Shown: positions 23,645-33,999 of the stretch, in pieces
How positions within the stretch are numbered: position 1 is the stretch's first letter
Layout of the letters: each line of letters begins with the position of its first letter
NCBI RefSeq assembly: GCF_027943255.1
Contig: NC_072896.1
Span: forward strand, 4,650,001-4,714,000
Direction: 5' to 3'
DNA from: Anastrepha obliqua
Lineage: Eukaryota; Arthropoda; Insecta; Diptera; Tephritidae
DNA length: 64,000 nt
The notes under the pieces: model-generated
What the model saw: only the letters and a program-made list of their open reading frames with translations
The model's database searches: none
Told to the model about the DNA's origin: nothing
Made by a program: the position numbers and the translations under genes

Positions 23645-25515
23645 GTTTTAAAGGATGGGTTGGTTGGTTGGTTTAAGTGGTGATTCTTTCAGAATCCAAC
23701 TAGCGCTTCCGCACCTTTTTGTTGCCACATCCTCGTTACCAACTTGTTTACCAGTTATTTACAGCATGACTATATCCAGTCCGTGCGGTTCAGGAACCTT
23801 ATCAGGTTGTTGGCATCTAAGCCAGACAGCTGTTCCAGACTCTCGAACAGCGGTTTACCCAGGGTTAACATTCTGTCCCTCCATAGGGCAGGGCATTCAC
23901 AGAGGAATTGGAAGATTGTCTCCTTTTTCTCCGGTTGTTTACAACTATGACAGTATGTATTATGAGGGATGCCCATTTTGGCTGCTTGTTCTCCCACAGA
24001 CCAAAAGCCAGTTATGACTGCCGTTAGTCTCCAGGCGTCCCGTCGTTTCATGTTTAACAATATTGACGATTGTTTGAGGTTGTAGGTGGGCCATAACGTT
24101 CTGCTAACCTTGCATGTAGTCTGATCTCTCCATCTACAATCTGCGATTCGAAGGTATTTTAAGGAAATTCCACTCTGGACCGCACCTAATGGTGTGAATA
24201 CCGATTCTTCAAGAGCGTTATTCATGGCAGATCTCCTTCTTGCCAGTTCATCCGCTTTTTCATTACCTTCGATGCTCCGATGTCCCGGGACCCAGATTAA
24301 GGTAACTTTATGGTTTTCGCTCAAGGTGGTAAGGCTAGTCCTGTTTTACTCCACCACTTTAGAGGTTGTTATAGCCGCGTCCAGTGTCTGGATTGCAGCT
24401 TGGCTATCCGAAAGAATAGCGATATAGCCCTTAAAAGAGGGATCTGCGATTAGTAGCCTACAAGCTTCCCCAATTGCCAGTACTTCCGCCTGAAAGACAC
24501 TGCAAGCATTAGGGAGACGCACAGATCTTTCAATTTTAAGTCTATGAGAATATATACCAGCTCCAACACCACAATTCATTTGACTGCCATCTGTATGGAC
24601 TGTGGTATCGAACTTGTTTAGTGAGAATCAGTTATTCCATTCTTTCCGAGACGGAAAGAGATTGACAAAATTTCTACTGCATGTTACCGTCGGGACGATG
24701 TAGTCAGTCCTCTTCGAGGTATACTGGGTTTGTCGCAGTAATAGACTGGCATGGTCATGAGCTTTATCCTTCCAGCGACCCGCTTCATTTAACCTAAATG
24801 CACTCATTACTGCCATCTTCTTGATATGCAGATCTACCGGAATAACGAGTGTCAGAGCGTTCAGAGCCTCCCTAGGACATGGTGTGATTGCACCGACTGT
24901 TATTGCACAGGCTGATCTTTGTATTCTGCCAAGTAATTTGATGTTGTATTCTCTCTCTAGAGCTTTCCAGCAAACTATCATACGCTAAAATTGGCCGTAT
25001 AACCGCTTATACAGCCATAATGTATGCTTAGGTTGAAGACCCCATCTTCTTCCAAGCATACTTTTACAGGCATATAGATTTTACTAATAACACATAACCA
25101 GAGGAGTGGAGATAATACTCCCCCTTGGAGTGCCCCTGTGGACTCTTTTTGTTATGTTGAAATTACCCATATTAACTCTAATTATCCTGGTTTCTAGCAT
25201 ATAGATGATCCAATTACTGATACAATTTTCCTCCCCTAAGTCTGTTAACGCCCGTTCGATAGCATCAGTGCTGCGCCTTCTATGTCAAGAAAAGCAGCCA
25301 TGGTGTACTATTTGCTTGCTAGAGACCCCTCTATTGTTCGGATTACCTCGTGAAGCACTGTCTCCGTCCATTTGCCTTTGAGGTAAGCATGTTGTGGAAT
25401 TGATATACTAGAGCTCTCCAGCGAGCTTCTAATGTGTATGTCTAAAAGCCGTACAAATGTTTTTAAAAGGAAGGACGACAGACTAATTGGCCTAAAGGCT
25501 TTCCTCTTAAAAATA
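23645..25515 (-). mobile_element. I/LOA-type LINE, 5'-truncated, missing the RT catalytic box
   Basis: The minus strand begins in the RT domain (AFRPISLSSFLLKTFVRLLD, PQHAYLKGKWTETVLHEVIR, about 25505-25308) and goes on with RVHRGTPRGSIISTPLV-type blocks. It then jumps to an ACKSMLGRRWG block: the segment that should hold YADD is deleted near 25080. From 24981 to 23770 one frame carries the RT thumb, RNase H (FQAEVLAIGEA, ILSDSQAAIQTL, WVPGHRSIEGNEKADELARR), and the zinc tail (CHSCKQPEKKETIFQFLCECPAL), ending NLIRFLNRTDWI, with two premature stops (near 24625 and 24346). The 3' UTR ends in CCAACCAACC repeats at about 23655-23670. Confidence 0.85.
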
Positions 25516-25596
25516 ATTTTTAGAATCACAATTTCAATATATTGTTGTCTTATTTATACCCACTTCTGAAATATAGCCAACGGTTGTTGTGTTGTA

Positions 25597-26507
25597 AAGG
25601 GTGGTTAAATTTCAAGGCCCGATGTTAAATGTGAACCGCACCTAAACATTAAGTTTTTTCTGCATTTGATTTGACATTTTTCAATTTAAGACTAACTCAA
25701 TTCGAACTATGGAAAGATACAGAGTCGAGCAACACGTTAAAGTTATTCAGGCTTATTATGAAAACGAGCGTTCAAATCAAAACGGGCGTTCGAAGAAAAT
25801 CATCTTCAATGATGAGGCACATTTTCACCTCAGTGGATTCGTCAATAAGCAGAATTGCCGCATTTGGGCGAATGATAATCCAAGAGTGATTGCCGAAAAA
25901 CCAATGCACCCACAAAGAGTGACTGTTTGGTGCGCTTTATGGGCCGGCGGCATTATTGGGCCGTATTTTTTCCAAAATGAGGCCGGTCAGGCAGTTACTG
26001 CGAATAGTATTCGCTATCGTGAGATGATAACGAACTTTTTATGGCCCGAATTCGAAGATATGGATGTGGACGATATGTGGTTTCAACAGGACGGAGCCAC
26101 TTGTAACACAGCTAACGAAACAATGGTTCTTCTGCGCGAAAAATTTGATGGCCGAATAATCTCACGTCGCGGCGATGTCAATTGGCGGCCAAGATCATGT
26201 GATTTTTTGGGGTTATTTGAAAGAAAATGTGTACGTCAATAAGCCAGCAACAATTCAAGAGCTAAAGGATGAGATAATTCGGCACATTAACGGCATAGAA
26301 CCACAATTATGCCTCAGAGTCATCGAAAATTTGGACCATCGGATGGAGGTATGCCGCTGAGGCCACGGCGGCCATTTGGCCAATATTTTGTTCCATACAT
26401 AATTGAGCTATGCCAGTATTGTCGTAATAAGGAGAAATGATAATAATTTCTAAAAAAATTTTATTTTATTCAAAATCAATACCGGCCCTTGAAACTTAAC
26501 CACCATT
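25597..26507 (+). mobile_element. 911-bp DD41D mariner, N-terminally deleted copy
   Basis: Terminal inverted repeats (left AAGGGTGGTTAAATTTCAAG; right end reads AATGGTGGTTAAGTTTCAAG on the other strand), with TA at 25595-25596 and 26508-26509. The transposase starts at 25709 with MERYRVEQHVKVIQAYYENE, then loses about 100+ residues including the DNA-binding domain, and resumes at KKIIFNDEAHFHLSGFVNKQ (first catalytic Asp), continuing to DDMWFQQDGATC (second). The codons for the third Asp (LTPLD-type block) are deleted near 26205 with a frameshift, and the C-terminus follows in another frame (26175-26360). It cannot encode an active enzyme. Confidence 0.85.
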
Positions 26508-26694
26508 TATAACAATAAATAAATGAAATAAAGATAACATAAAAAAATTAACTCTTTTTACAAACACAGCACAGTCATCTAGTTTATCTCCATAGAGAGT
26601 TGCTTGCTTACTAAATTACATTCACATTTACCTGAAGGTCAGGTAGCTAGTAATAATCTCTTTAAGACAACATTATTTTCTCTCACTTACTAAC

Positions 26695-26797
26695 CTTTAA
26701 TATATGGCTCCCACGTGTATTTCTGTCCCTGAAAATCGACCTCATTGAAAGCTGCACATTGCACGGCGCGAAAATCAGCCAACGCAGCAGGGCAAGG
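26695..26797 (-). CDS. ADAMTS-like protein, exon at the start of the cysteine-rich module
   Basis: A 103-nt exon, acceptor 'ctgttcatag' and donor 'gttagt', entering in phase 0 and leaving in phase 1. It encodes PCPAALADFRAVQCAAFNEV then DFQGQKYTWEPYIK. PC completes the preceding thrombospondin module, and 'DFRxxQC' opens the ADAMTS cysteine-rich module. The last G plus AG of the exon at 21020 makes the Glu codon of EDAECELNC, so the junction is in phase. The ~5.7-kb intron between them holds a mariner, a MITE, a LINE and a SINE head. Confidence 0.9.
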
Positions 26798-26964
26798 CTA
26801 TGAACAGAGCAAAGGAAATTTACTTGTAATATATGCAGATGCATTTACCGTTACTTATGTACATTATTTCTGTGTAAACAAATGCGTTTTAATTATACTA
26901 TAGAATATATACATATCCTCATATGTGTGTGAGTAAAGCAGCGGTACACGACCGCCCCAAATAC

Positions 26965-27043
26965 CTGCTCGTTGCAGATGTGATAACGCTTGTAGACGCC
27001 AATGCAGGCCTTACTGATGTAACGTTTGCCAGTTGAGGAGTTG
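26965..27043 (-). CDS. ADAMTS-like protein, exon at the end of a thrombospondin type-1 module
   Basis: A 79-nt exon with acceptor 'attttctttacag' and donor 'gtattt'. Its first base completes a Ser codon from the previous exon. It encodes NSSTGKRYISKACIGVYKRY then HICNEQ and leaves in phase 0 into PCPAAL. The pattern 'C....YRYHxCNEQPC' is the end of a TSP1 repeat directly before an ADAMTS cysteine-rich module. The intron to the next exon is 167 bp. Confidence 0.85.
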
Positions 27044-27669
27044 CTGTAAAGAAAATAAAACACATAGAATGAGAAAATTAAGTGGGTCGAGAAATAGAGT
27101 AGCAGCTACTTGCAAAAATAATAAAAATAAAACTGGAAGTCAGTGCAAAGTGCGGGAATAAGTACAGAATTAAGTGCATTCATATGTGTGCATGAGTATA
27201 TTACATGTATATATTTATATATATGTATGTATGCACTAATGTACACACACGAACAAAGAAACCTTGAAAATCCGCGTATGCATAAAATACGCAATTTTAA
27301 TTGAGCTGAACTCGGAATGAACTTCAACGCTACGCGCACAATTTTTGTGTGAGTCAAAATTGAGTTTGCTCACAGCTCATTGTCTCGCTCGAAAGGCATT
27401 TATTTATTATTTTATAGCTTCATAGTTATTCCTCTACTTTCAATTGACCCATTGACGCACACACAAATACATAAATACATACACAGAATACAGCGCAGAT
27501 TTCGCAACACTCACGCACTATAAAACCTCAGAATCTGGCATAATTTTGCGCTTGGAAACCATGGATGGTGCAGAAAAATTAAAAATATGTCAACAAATAT
27601 AAAAAAATACATATAGGTGTATGCAAGTATGTATGTATGTAAGTATATATGTATAGATATTTGGAATAA

Positions 27670-27867
27670 GGGATGTCTGTTTGGGTTTTTGATGAGCTTT
27701 TTCTAATACAATTTGTGTTGGGCCACAAATGAAGGTATGACCAACTTTTCCATGGCACTCGACAGTTTGCTGTTAACTGCCGAGTTGCGAACATTTTATT
27801 CATTAATCATTTAATGATTCATACCCCGAATGGTTGTCACACACAAACCCACTCCGCTAACGGCGAG
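27670..27867 (-). repeat. Degenerate tRNA-derived SINE copy
   Basis: The minus-strand body is recognised by GGGCCACAAATGAAGG and CTGCCGAG, and the head by CCGAATGGTTGTCAC near 27824-27840 and CCGCTAACGG near 27855. The B box is not intact. Confidence 0.55.
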
Positions 27868-27869
27868 CG

Positions 27870-28875
27870 AACAGAAACAAAAATAGACACACAAATGCTT
27901 TACGGCAAAACTTATCAACTTGTTTATGGTACCATCCCAATAGACGAAAGGGCAATGAAACTGAAGAATTCGCAGTAACCAGAAACAGCAAACGAGGCGC
28001 CAGCGATTATGAGAAGAATTTATAAAAAAAAATTAAATAAGCACAAACAGACAGCAGCTTAAAAAATGTATACATTGAATGCCAATTTGATTAGTTCCGT
28101 CCACTAAGTAGCTGTACTCATGCCATAAGCACATGCCCATATATGTGTGCATACATACATACATGCGTGCATTTATATATACATACATATATATGTATAA
28201 ATATTTGCACGTCTCCATAAGCAACCATTTTGCGTTGCGCATACGCCCTGGAGTCATGAAAACGCCACACTGCCTGGCGCTTCTATGGAAAAGGCACTAA
28301 TTTACCATGTAAAAAACAGAAGAAAAAAACAGAACAAAAAAAAATAAAAAAATATTCGCGCAAATGTATCTAAAGTTCCACAGCAGCTTCACTAACTGTT
28401 TCGTTTCCTGTCCCTCGCTTCGGTTTGCTTTCCTTCCTTCCTCGATTTCTATGCAATTAATAAAAAATTTTGTACTTGCGCATAGTTTTTGTTTTTTGCA
28501 TATTTCTTGCTCGCATTTTCCGCTTATTTGTTGGCGTTTTTGTTTATTTTGTTTCGCATTTTACTTTGGTCTTACGCTCTGCAGAATGTCAAGTGTAATT
28601 GAAATTGAAATTGAAACTGACTGCGGACAGCCGACTGCCATCTTCAGCTGTTTGGTCACAGCTGGTCACTGCTGACACAAATTTTTCTCAATTTTATTTT
28701 TATTAGACGTAATTGGTGGGAATGTAAATTCAAATATGAGAATCGTAGCAAAGCTTCTAACAAGTTTTGATTAAAAAGAACTCGAATATATAAGTATATG
28801 GATTTACGGTTTGATCAGGGGAAAAAATCATTTTTCAAGCATAAAATTCTTAGTAATCAAAAATTAAATTTTAAA
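27870..28875. other. Gene-free stretch (probable intron)
   Basis: Lies between in-phase ADAMTS-like exons on the minus strand. TACA/TATG microsatellites at about 28145-28200. No further exon is supported. Confidence 0.45.
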
Positions 28876-28879
28876 GTTA

Positions 28880-29541
28880 AGCGGTTACATACGTCCAGAA
28901 TTTTCAAAAAATCAATTTATTTCGGTATTTCGAAAGTATTTTAAGAATATTCTGTGAAATTTTCATGCGCAAATTCCCAAATTCCGCGCGATTCTGTACC
29001 TCAAACTTACAACTCGTTTTTCTCGAAACTACTTTTTCCGGTACGGTCTGCATGATAACTCATACAGGTTTTAATAATTTTTTATGCGGTTTTTTTTAAT
29101 ATTCGAAAGTGTTTTCTCTATAGTCCGGATTTTTGATATTTTTATTAAAAAATTTTAAAAAATTAATTAAAGTGTGACATTTATGACGCGAAACGCATAT
29201 TTTTTTTTTAAATGGCGTAAATTGCTAAATTTTTCTAAATTCAAAAATCCGGCTCTACAAACTATAACTACAAATAAATTTTATAAGATTTTTTTATTTT
29301 TTATAGATCCATCAACCTTTCAAGAAATGATGCAGACCGTGGAGCAACTTTTTTTTCATTGTACTTTGCTTTACGTGATTTTTTATATACTAATTTTTAT
29401 AAAGAAAAATTAAAATTAATTTTTTTATAAAGTTTAAGTGCTAATAAACAATGTATACATTTTTTTTTATTTCTACTGTTATCCCTTCTAAAACAGTTTT
29501 CCTTTTAGCGCAGTTTTGGCGCTGCTGGACGTATGTAACCC
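28880..29541. mobile_element. AT-rich non-autonomous element with 16-bp inverted ends
   Basis: GGTTACATACGTCCAG at the left end (about 28881-28896) is inverted at the right end (CTGGACGTATGTAACC, about 29526-29541). The interior is AT-rich and shares the 'cgtttttctcgaaact ... gataactc' block with the element at 4726-5455. It encodes no transposase. A TTAA lies beside the left end but no duplication is clear. Confidence 0.5.
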
Positions 29542-29544
29542 ATT

Positions 29545-30010
29545 CATTAATGGAATTTTGAAAATTATAAAAAATACCACGGAAATGCTGCGTCCACCGA
29601 TACAACGCCACCCACTTAGGGATATAATAATCGTCCCATCAAACAGATCCATGCAAACGACAGTGAAGAACTTCAAGTCTAAGTAGAGTAAATAACAATA
29701 TTTTTATGACCCTGAGGCAACCCATTTGTCCAAGGATCAAAATAATAACAACCGCAGGTAATTCAGTTCAAATGAGACCAATTAGTCGAATTCAAGTGCA
29801 CAAATTACAAATCCCTTAGTGTTACAAATTTTACATAAAGATCGTGGCCTCAAACAAAATAGCGAAGTAAAGCCTCGATTCGAAGCCGGTTCAACCCGGA
29901 ACAGCAACGGGAATCGATTTATCGAATAATCCGCAAATTAAAAAGAACACCAAAGAATTTTTGAAATACTTAGAATTTATTTAACTTAATTTATGATTGA
30001 TAGGGTACAA
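29545..30010. other. Gene-free stretch (probable intron)
   Basis: No exon, hairpin or element end is recognised. It lies just left of the 50-nt exon. Confidence 0.4.
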
Positions 30011-30016
30011 GACTAC

Positions 30017-30066
30017 CTGTTCCATGTTCGCTCCTCAAAGCTGTATGAATGCGTCCATTGTGCTGC
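30017..30066 (-). CDS. ADAMTS-like protein, 50-nt microexon
   Basis: Minus-strand exon with acceptor 'ttgtttacag' and donor 'gtagtc'. Read in phase 0 it gives AAQWTHSYSFEERTWN plus two bases (AG) that join the C of the exon at 27043 to make Ser, so the junction reads ERTWNSNSSTGKRYISKACI. The open frame, the fit of both splice phases and the Trp of a thrombospondin type-1 module support it, though the exon is too short for certainty. The exon before it must end in phase 0. Confidence 0.65.
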
Positions 30067-30635
30067 CTGTAAACAAATTGCAAAGAAATAGAAAATAGGT
30101 CGTTATCCGGCAGTGCTGTATCTTTGTCGCAGACAATGAAATGAAAAGATCAGTGATCCCCAAATACCGAAAGCTTTTGGATTCAACGTTGCCGCTAGCT
30201 TTGAAATGCTAATATAAACAGATTTTTCATTTAACCTTAATAATTTTTTGATTAAAATGCAACTCATTCTCCTACAAAAACCATGCAAATCCTGGTTTCA
30301 TACTTTGCGTAAATTAAAAAAAAATTAGTCTATTCAATTATTTTCTTCAATATAAAAAAATATCGAGCATTCTTTATATGGAAAAAATACAGAGGACCGC
30401 TGCCAAGTAAAAATTGTCAAAACTCAATATGATTTTTTGCCCACCTGAAACTTACACTTTAATTAATACCAAAGCTCAAAGTTTGACTTCAATATTTCCA
30501 ATAAATAGTTTTTAACAAAGAATTTCCACTGAGAAAATATTTAAAAAATAATGATTTTCAATAACTTTTTTTGCGTCAATTGCTTTATTTTACAAAAATA
30601 AAAACATAGCATTAGTACATCGCGTTTCGACTTGA

Positions 30636-31200
30636 CTTTAGCAAAATTTCAAAAAAAATTAATAATTGTAAAAGTTATCGCTGCTTTTGTGGAGGCCGTT
30701 TCTCCAGAAGTCCCTTGCGGTGATCATCACAAGACCTTGGAGATTCATCTAAAACCAATCGGACAAGAGAAATTAGTTTTATTAATAAATAATCTTTTGC
30801 CTGATCGAAGCTTTTTTTGTTTTTTAAAATTAACAATAGCGTGGCCTCAGGAGATGTTTTTCAGATTTTCGAGAAAAAACCGACAATTAATTGTTTAAAA
30901 AAACGAAATTTTTGAAAAAAAAGCCTTCGATCAGGCACGAATTTTTTTATTTTTTTCAAAATTTTATTGAAATCTACCAAGCCGTTTTTAAGTTACAGTG
31001 ATCATCAGTTCAAAAAACATGGTTATGAGCAAAACGCTCCGGAGCGCCCGAGCGCCCTTTGATAATTGTTTAATAACTCGAAAAGTATTTGTCGGATTCA
31101 CTTCAAATTTTCACACAATATTTTTAAGGTATTTTATTCTTTCAGAAAATGACCAAAAAATTTTTTTTTTTTAATTTTGACTACCCCTAACCCCTTAAGA
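30636..31200. repeat. AT-rich repeat block with an internal inverted repeat
   Basis: GCCTGATCGAAG (30799-30810) is inverted at 30925-30936 (CTTCGATCAGGC). Further right 'aactcgaaaagt' near 31077 recalls the interior of the two TIR-bounded AT-rich elements. No coding frame is convincing. Confidence 0.35.
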
Positions 31201-31204
31201 ATTT

Positions 31205-32155
31205 AGAGGCTCGTCTCAAGAGGTATCGTCTAACCCAACCAGTTGTATTATTATTTTAGCAGCAATCAAAAGCAAGCCATACTGCAGGATCAAAAGTTTC
31301 GACAAAACCTCGGGTTTGGGCTGTCGATCTAAAACGTCTTTTGTATTGGACGACCACTTACGTCATGAAAAGCAGGCTCAGAAAATATTTAGAAAAATTG
31401 TGGTTTTGTATCTCAGTAAGTGAGGATGATTTTTAAGCTATAAATACTAAATGTAAAATTGTTAGTCTTCAAATTCCAACAAAACACAAAACAAAATGAT
31501 TTTCCGTTCAACATTAAAAACAAAAAAAATTTCTGATTTTTACAATTGAAATGATTTACCTGAAACTTGAATATACGCTATACTTTTTTCGATATTTTAC
31601 CGATATTCAGTACTCAATAATTTGTTCCGATACTCGAAACAAGCAAATGTATCGATACTAAGATACCAAAATGGCCACTCATCGGATCAACATAATTTTG
31701 CGTAGATTCGAAAATGTGAGTTACGCACGAAAGGCAGTTTTTAAGTATCAGTGAATATTTTGACTTTTGTAATGAGACTTTTTCCATAGACCACTTTCGT
31801 ATTAACCCAAATTTCACTAAGTTCTTCTTTAAAAAATTCCGAAAATTGTTCACTTAAAGCTGCTTCAATGAATTCTGCGTTGAGTTCGACAAGCTGATCA
31901 GAACAACTCCGAAAAAATTTATAATCGACCAAAAAAGTTTTAACTCAGAAGCTCAATGAAATTTACGTAAATGTATCCAGAAAAACCTGATGAAAAGCGT
32001 CCCACTGCAAAACCTGGTACTCACAAATTTAAGTTTTTTCGAATAAAACACAACATTAAAATTTTAAAGAATTCGTATAAAAATTTTAAATTTATTTTAA
32101 TATACAAAAAATCAGTTTTATGTGTATCAATAATATTTCCTACTGGGCTTGTATG
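31205..32155. other. Gene-free stretch
   Basis: AT-rich. Short frames on both strands without homology or splice context. Confidence 0.4.
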
Positions 32156-32160
32156 CAATT

Positions 32161-32372
32161 AATTGGCACTTACACCTTTTATTTGTGGAGGGCCATTGCA
32201 GTTTTCCACAAATGAAGCGACCTACAGTTTTATATCGCCTCAGAATGGCAAACGGTTTTTTATGAGGAGCTTTTTCATGCAGAAATACACTATCAATAGA
32301 AGCTTCATGCCCGGGGGTTCGAACCTGTGCACTTCCGATTGATAGTCACACATTCGGCTACAGCGGCCCCCC
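32161..32372 (-). repeat. tRNA-derived SINE with internal deletions
   Basis: The tail starts at AATTGGCACTTACACC. The body landmarks are CCACAAATG and GAGGAGCTTTTTCATG. The B box reads GGTTCGAACCCC on the minus strand (about 32308-32319) and the A-box side is TAGCCGAATG (32351-32360). Part of the body is deleted. Confidence 0.7.
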
Positions 32373-32379
32373 GTGTATG

Positions 32380-33065
32380 TATGTACAAAAAATGTGTATG
32401 GAAACTATTCTGAAAATTATTTTAAAAACAGCTGCGGCTTTTTAGATAACCAAAAAGGTATAATATTATAAGAGTAATGTAACTAAGTAGAGTCAGCAGG
32501 TAAGCCAACAGAACGAATCGTTGATTCTACATACTACCTTTTTAATACCTGTCTCATTTCAACAATCGAAAAAGATCGGATGGACAGTTTTTGCCGTCGG
32601 CAGGCCGTTATGTTTGCATGCCTCACTGTTTTTTAATTATTCCTTTTTTTCCTTAGTCTGCTTATGCGATTCGTCCATGGTAGACCGCGCTCTTGAAAAA
32701 GTTCTGCAAAAATGTTACTTGGCGTCCCATGCCATCCAAATCTGCAACGGTGGCAGCCGTAGTGCAAATTATAAAAAAAGCTTCAAATAGCCGCCAGTAA
32801 AAAATTATTAAAATTCAGCGCGATTTTTTAGCCACTTAAAACATGTATTTATTTTACAAAAGTTTCATAAGCCGTGTAACGGCATACCAAAACGTTCACT
32901 AACAATTCTGATAAAAAATTAAAAAATGTACATATATACAAATTTTGTTAAATTTTCCTAAATTTTGTTATATATCAAAAAGTTATATTGGTAATTCGTA
33001 ATTTTCAACTAAAGCCTGAATAATATTTAACAAATATAATAAACATTGTTGCTCGAAAAGCATTG
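32380..33065. other. Gene-free stretch with an AT-rich repeat block
   Basis: 32800-32860 carries 'gcgattttttagccactt', shared with the dispersed AT-rich repeat at 13335. No exon is supported. Confidence 0.35.
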
Positions 33066-33071
33066 CAAATA

Positions 33072-33996
33072 AAGGGTGTTTTTTTAGAGGTTAGGTTTTC
33101 AAGTTGGCACTACTTTTTTCGTAGATAGTCTTTTTGACAGCTGTCACTTGATTTATGCTCAGTTTGGTTTGCCATTTCATAATGAATAGACTTACACCTG
33201 AACAACGTTTGCAAATCGTGCAAATTTATTACGAAAATAATGGTTCGGTTCGCGCGACGCATCACAAGAAAATTTTGTTCAGCGATGAAGCTCACTTTTG
33301 GTTGAATGGGTATGTCAATAAGCATAATTGTCGCATTTGGAGTGAACATAGTCCACAAGCCATTGCTGAGACGCCGTTACATCCTCAAAAAGTCACTGTT
33401 TGGTGTGCTCTATGGGCAGAGGGAATCATTGGTCCATATTTCTTTAAAAATGAAGCCGGCCATAATGTTACAGTCAATGGAGAGCGCTATAGAGCCATGA
33501 TTAATGACTTTTTCGTGCCTGAATTGGACGATGTTGATGTGGACGACCTTTGGTTCCAACAAGACGGCGCTACATGCCATACGGCCAACGCAACAATCGA
33601 TTTATTGAAGGAAACTTTTGGTGAGCGCATTATCTCGTGGCGTGGACCTGTGGCGTGGCCTCCAAGATCGTGCGATATAACACCGCTGGACTATTTCTTG
33701 TGGGCCTAAGTCGCTTGTCTACGCAGATAAGCCCGAGACGATTGACGTCTTGGAAGAGAATATTCGGCGCGTTATTGCTGACATACGGCCCCAATTGCTG
33801 CAAAAAGTGGTCGAAAATTGGGCCTCTCGGCTGGAATTTATTCGAGCCAGCCGCGACGGCCACTTGCCCGAAATCATTTTTAAAACATAATGGCAAACCC
33901 TTATCTTTATAATAAAGCTATATTCTTGGCCATAACATTAAATTATATACGTTTTATTTCATCTTGAAAACCTAACCTCTAAAAAAAACACCCTTT
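33072..33996 (+). mobile_element. 925-bp DD41D (rosa-type) mariner, N-terminally deleted
   Basis: Terminal inverted repeats of about 31 bp (outer edge AAGGGTGTTTTTTTAGAGGT) with TA at 33070-33071 and 33997-33998. The transposase starts at Met 33182 (MNRLTPEQRLQIVQIYYENN) and, after GSVRATHH, passes directly to KKILFSDEAHFWLNGYVNKH (first Asp). The second Asp is in DDLWFQQDGATC and the third in CDITPLDYFLW, with 41 residues between the last two, the rosa-group spacing. A frameshift near 33705 puts the C-terminus (SLVYADKPETIDVLEENIRR to EIIFKT, stop at about 33888) in another frame. The DNA-binding N-terminus is missing. Confidence 0.9.
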
Positions 33997-33999
33997 ATT

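Noticed and set aside
28219..28290. Possible minus-strand exon between ADAMTS-like exons
   Set aside because: The acceptor is fair but the donor is poor and no frame gives a thrombospondin pattern; the microexon at 30017 joins the 27043 exon in phase without it.
28364..28675. 103-codon plus-strand frame
   Set aside because: Phe/Ser/Cys-rich low complexity in a probable intron, with no domain.
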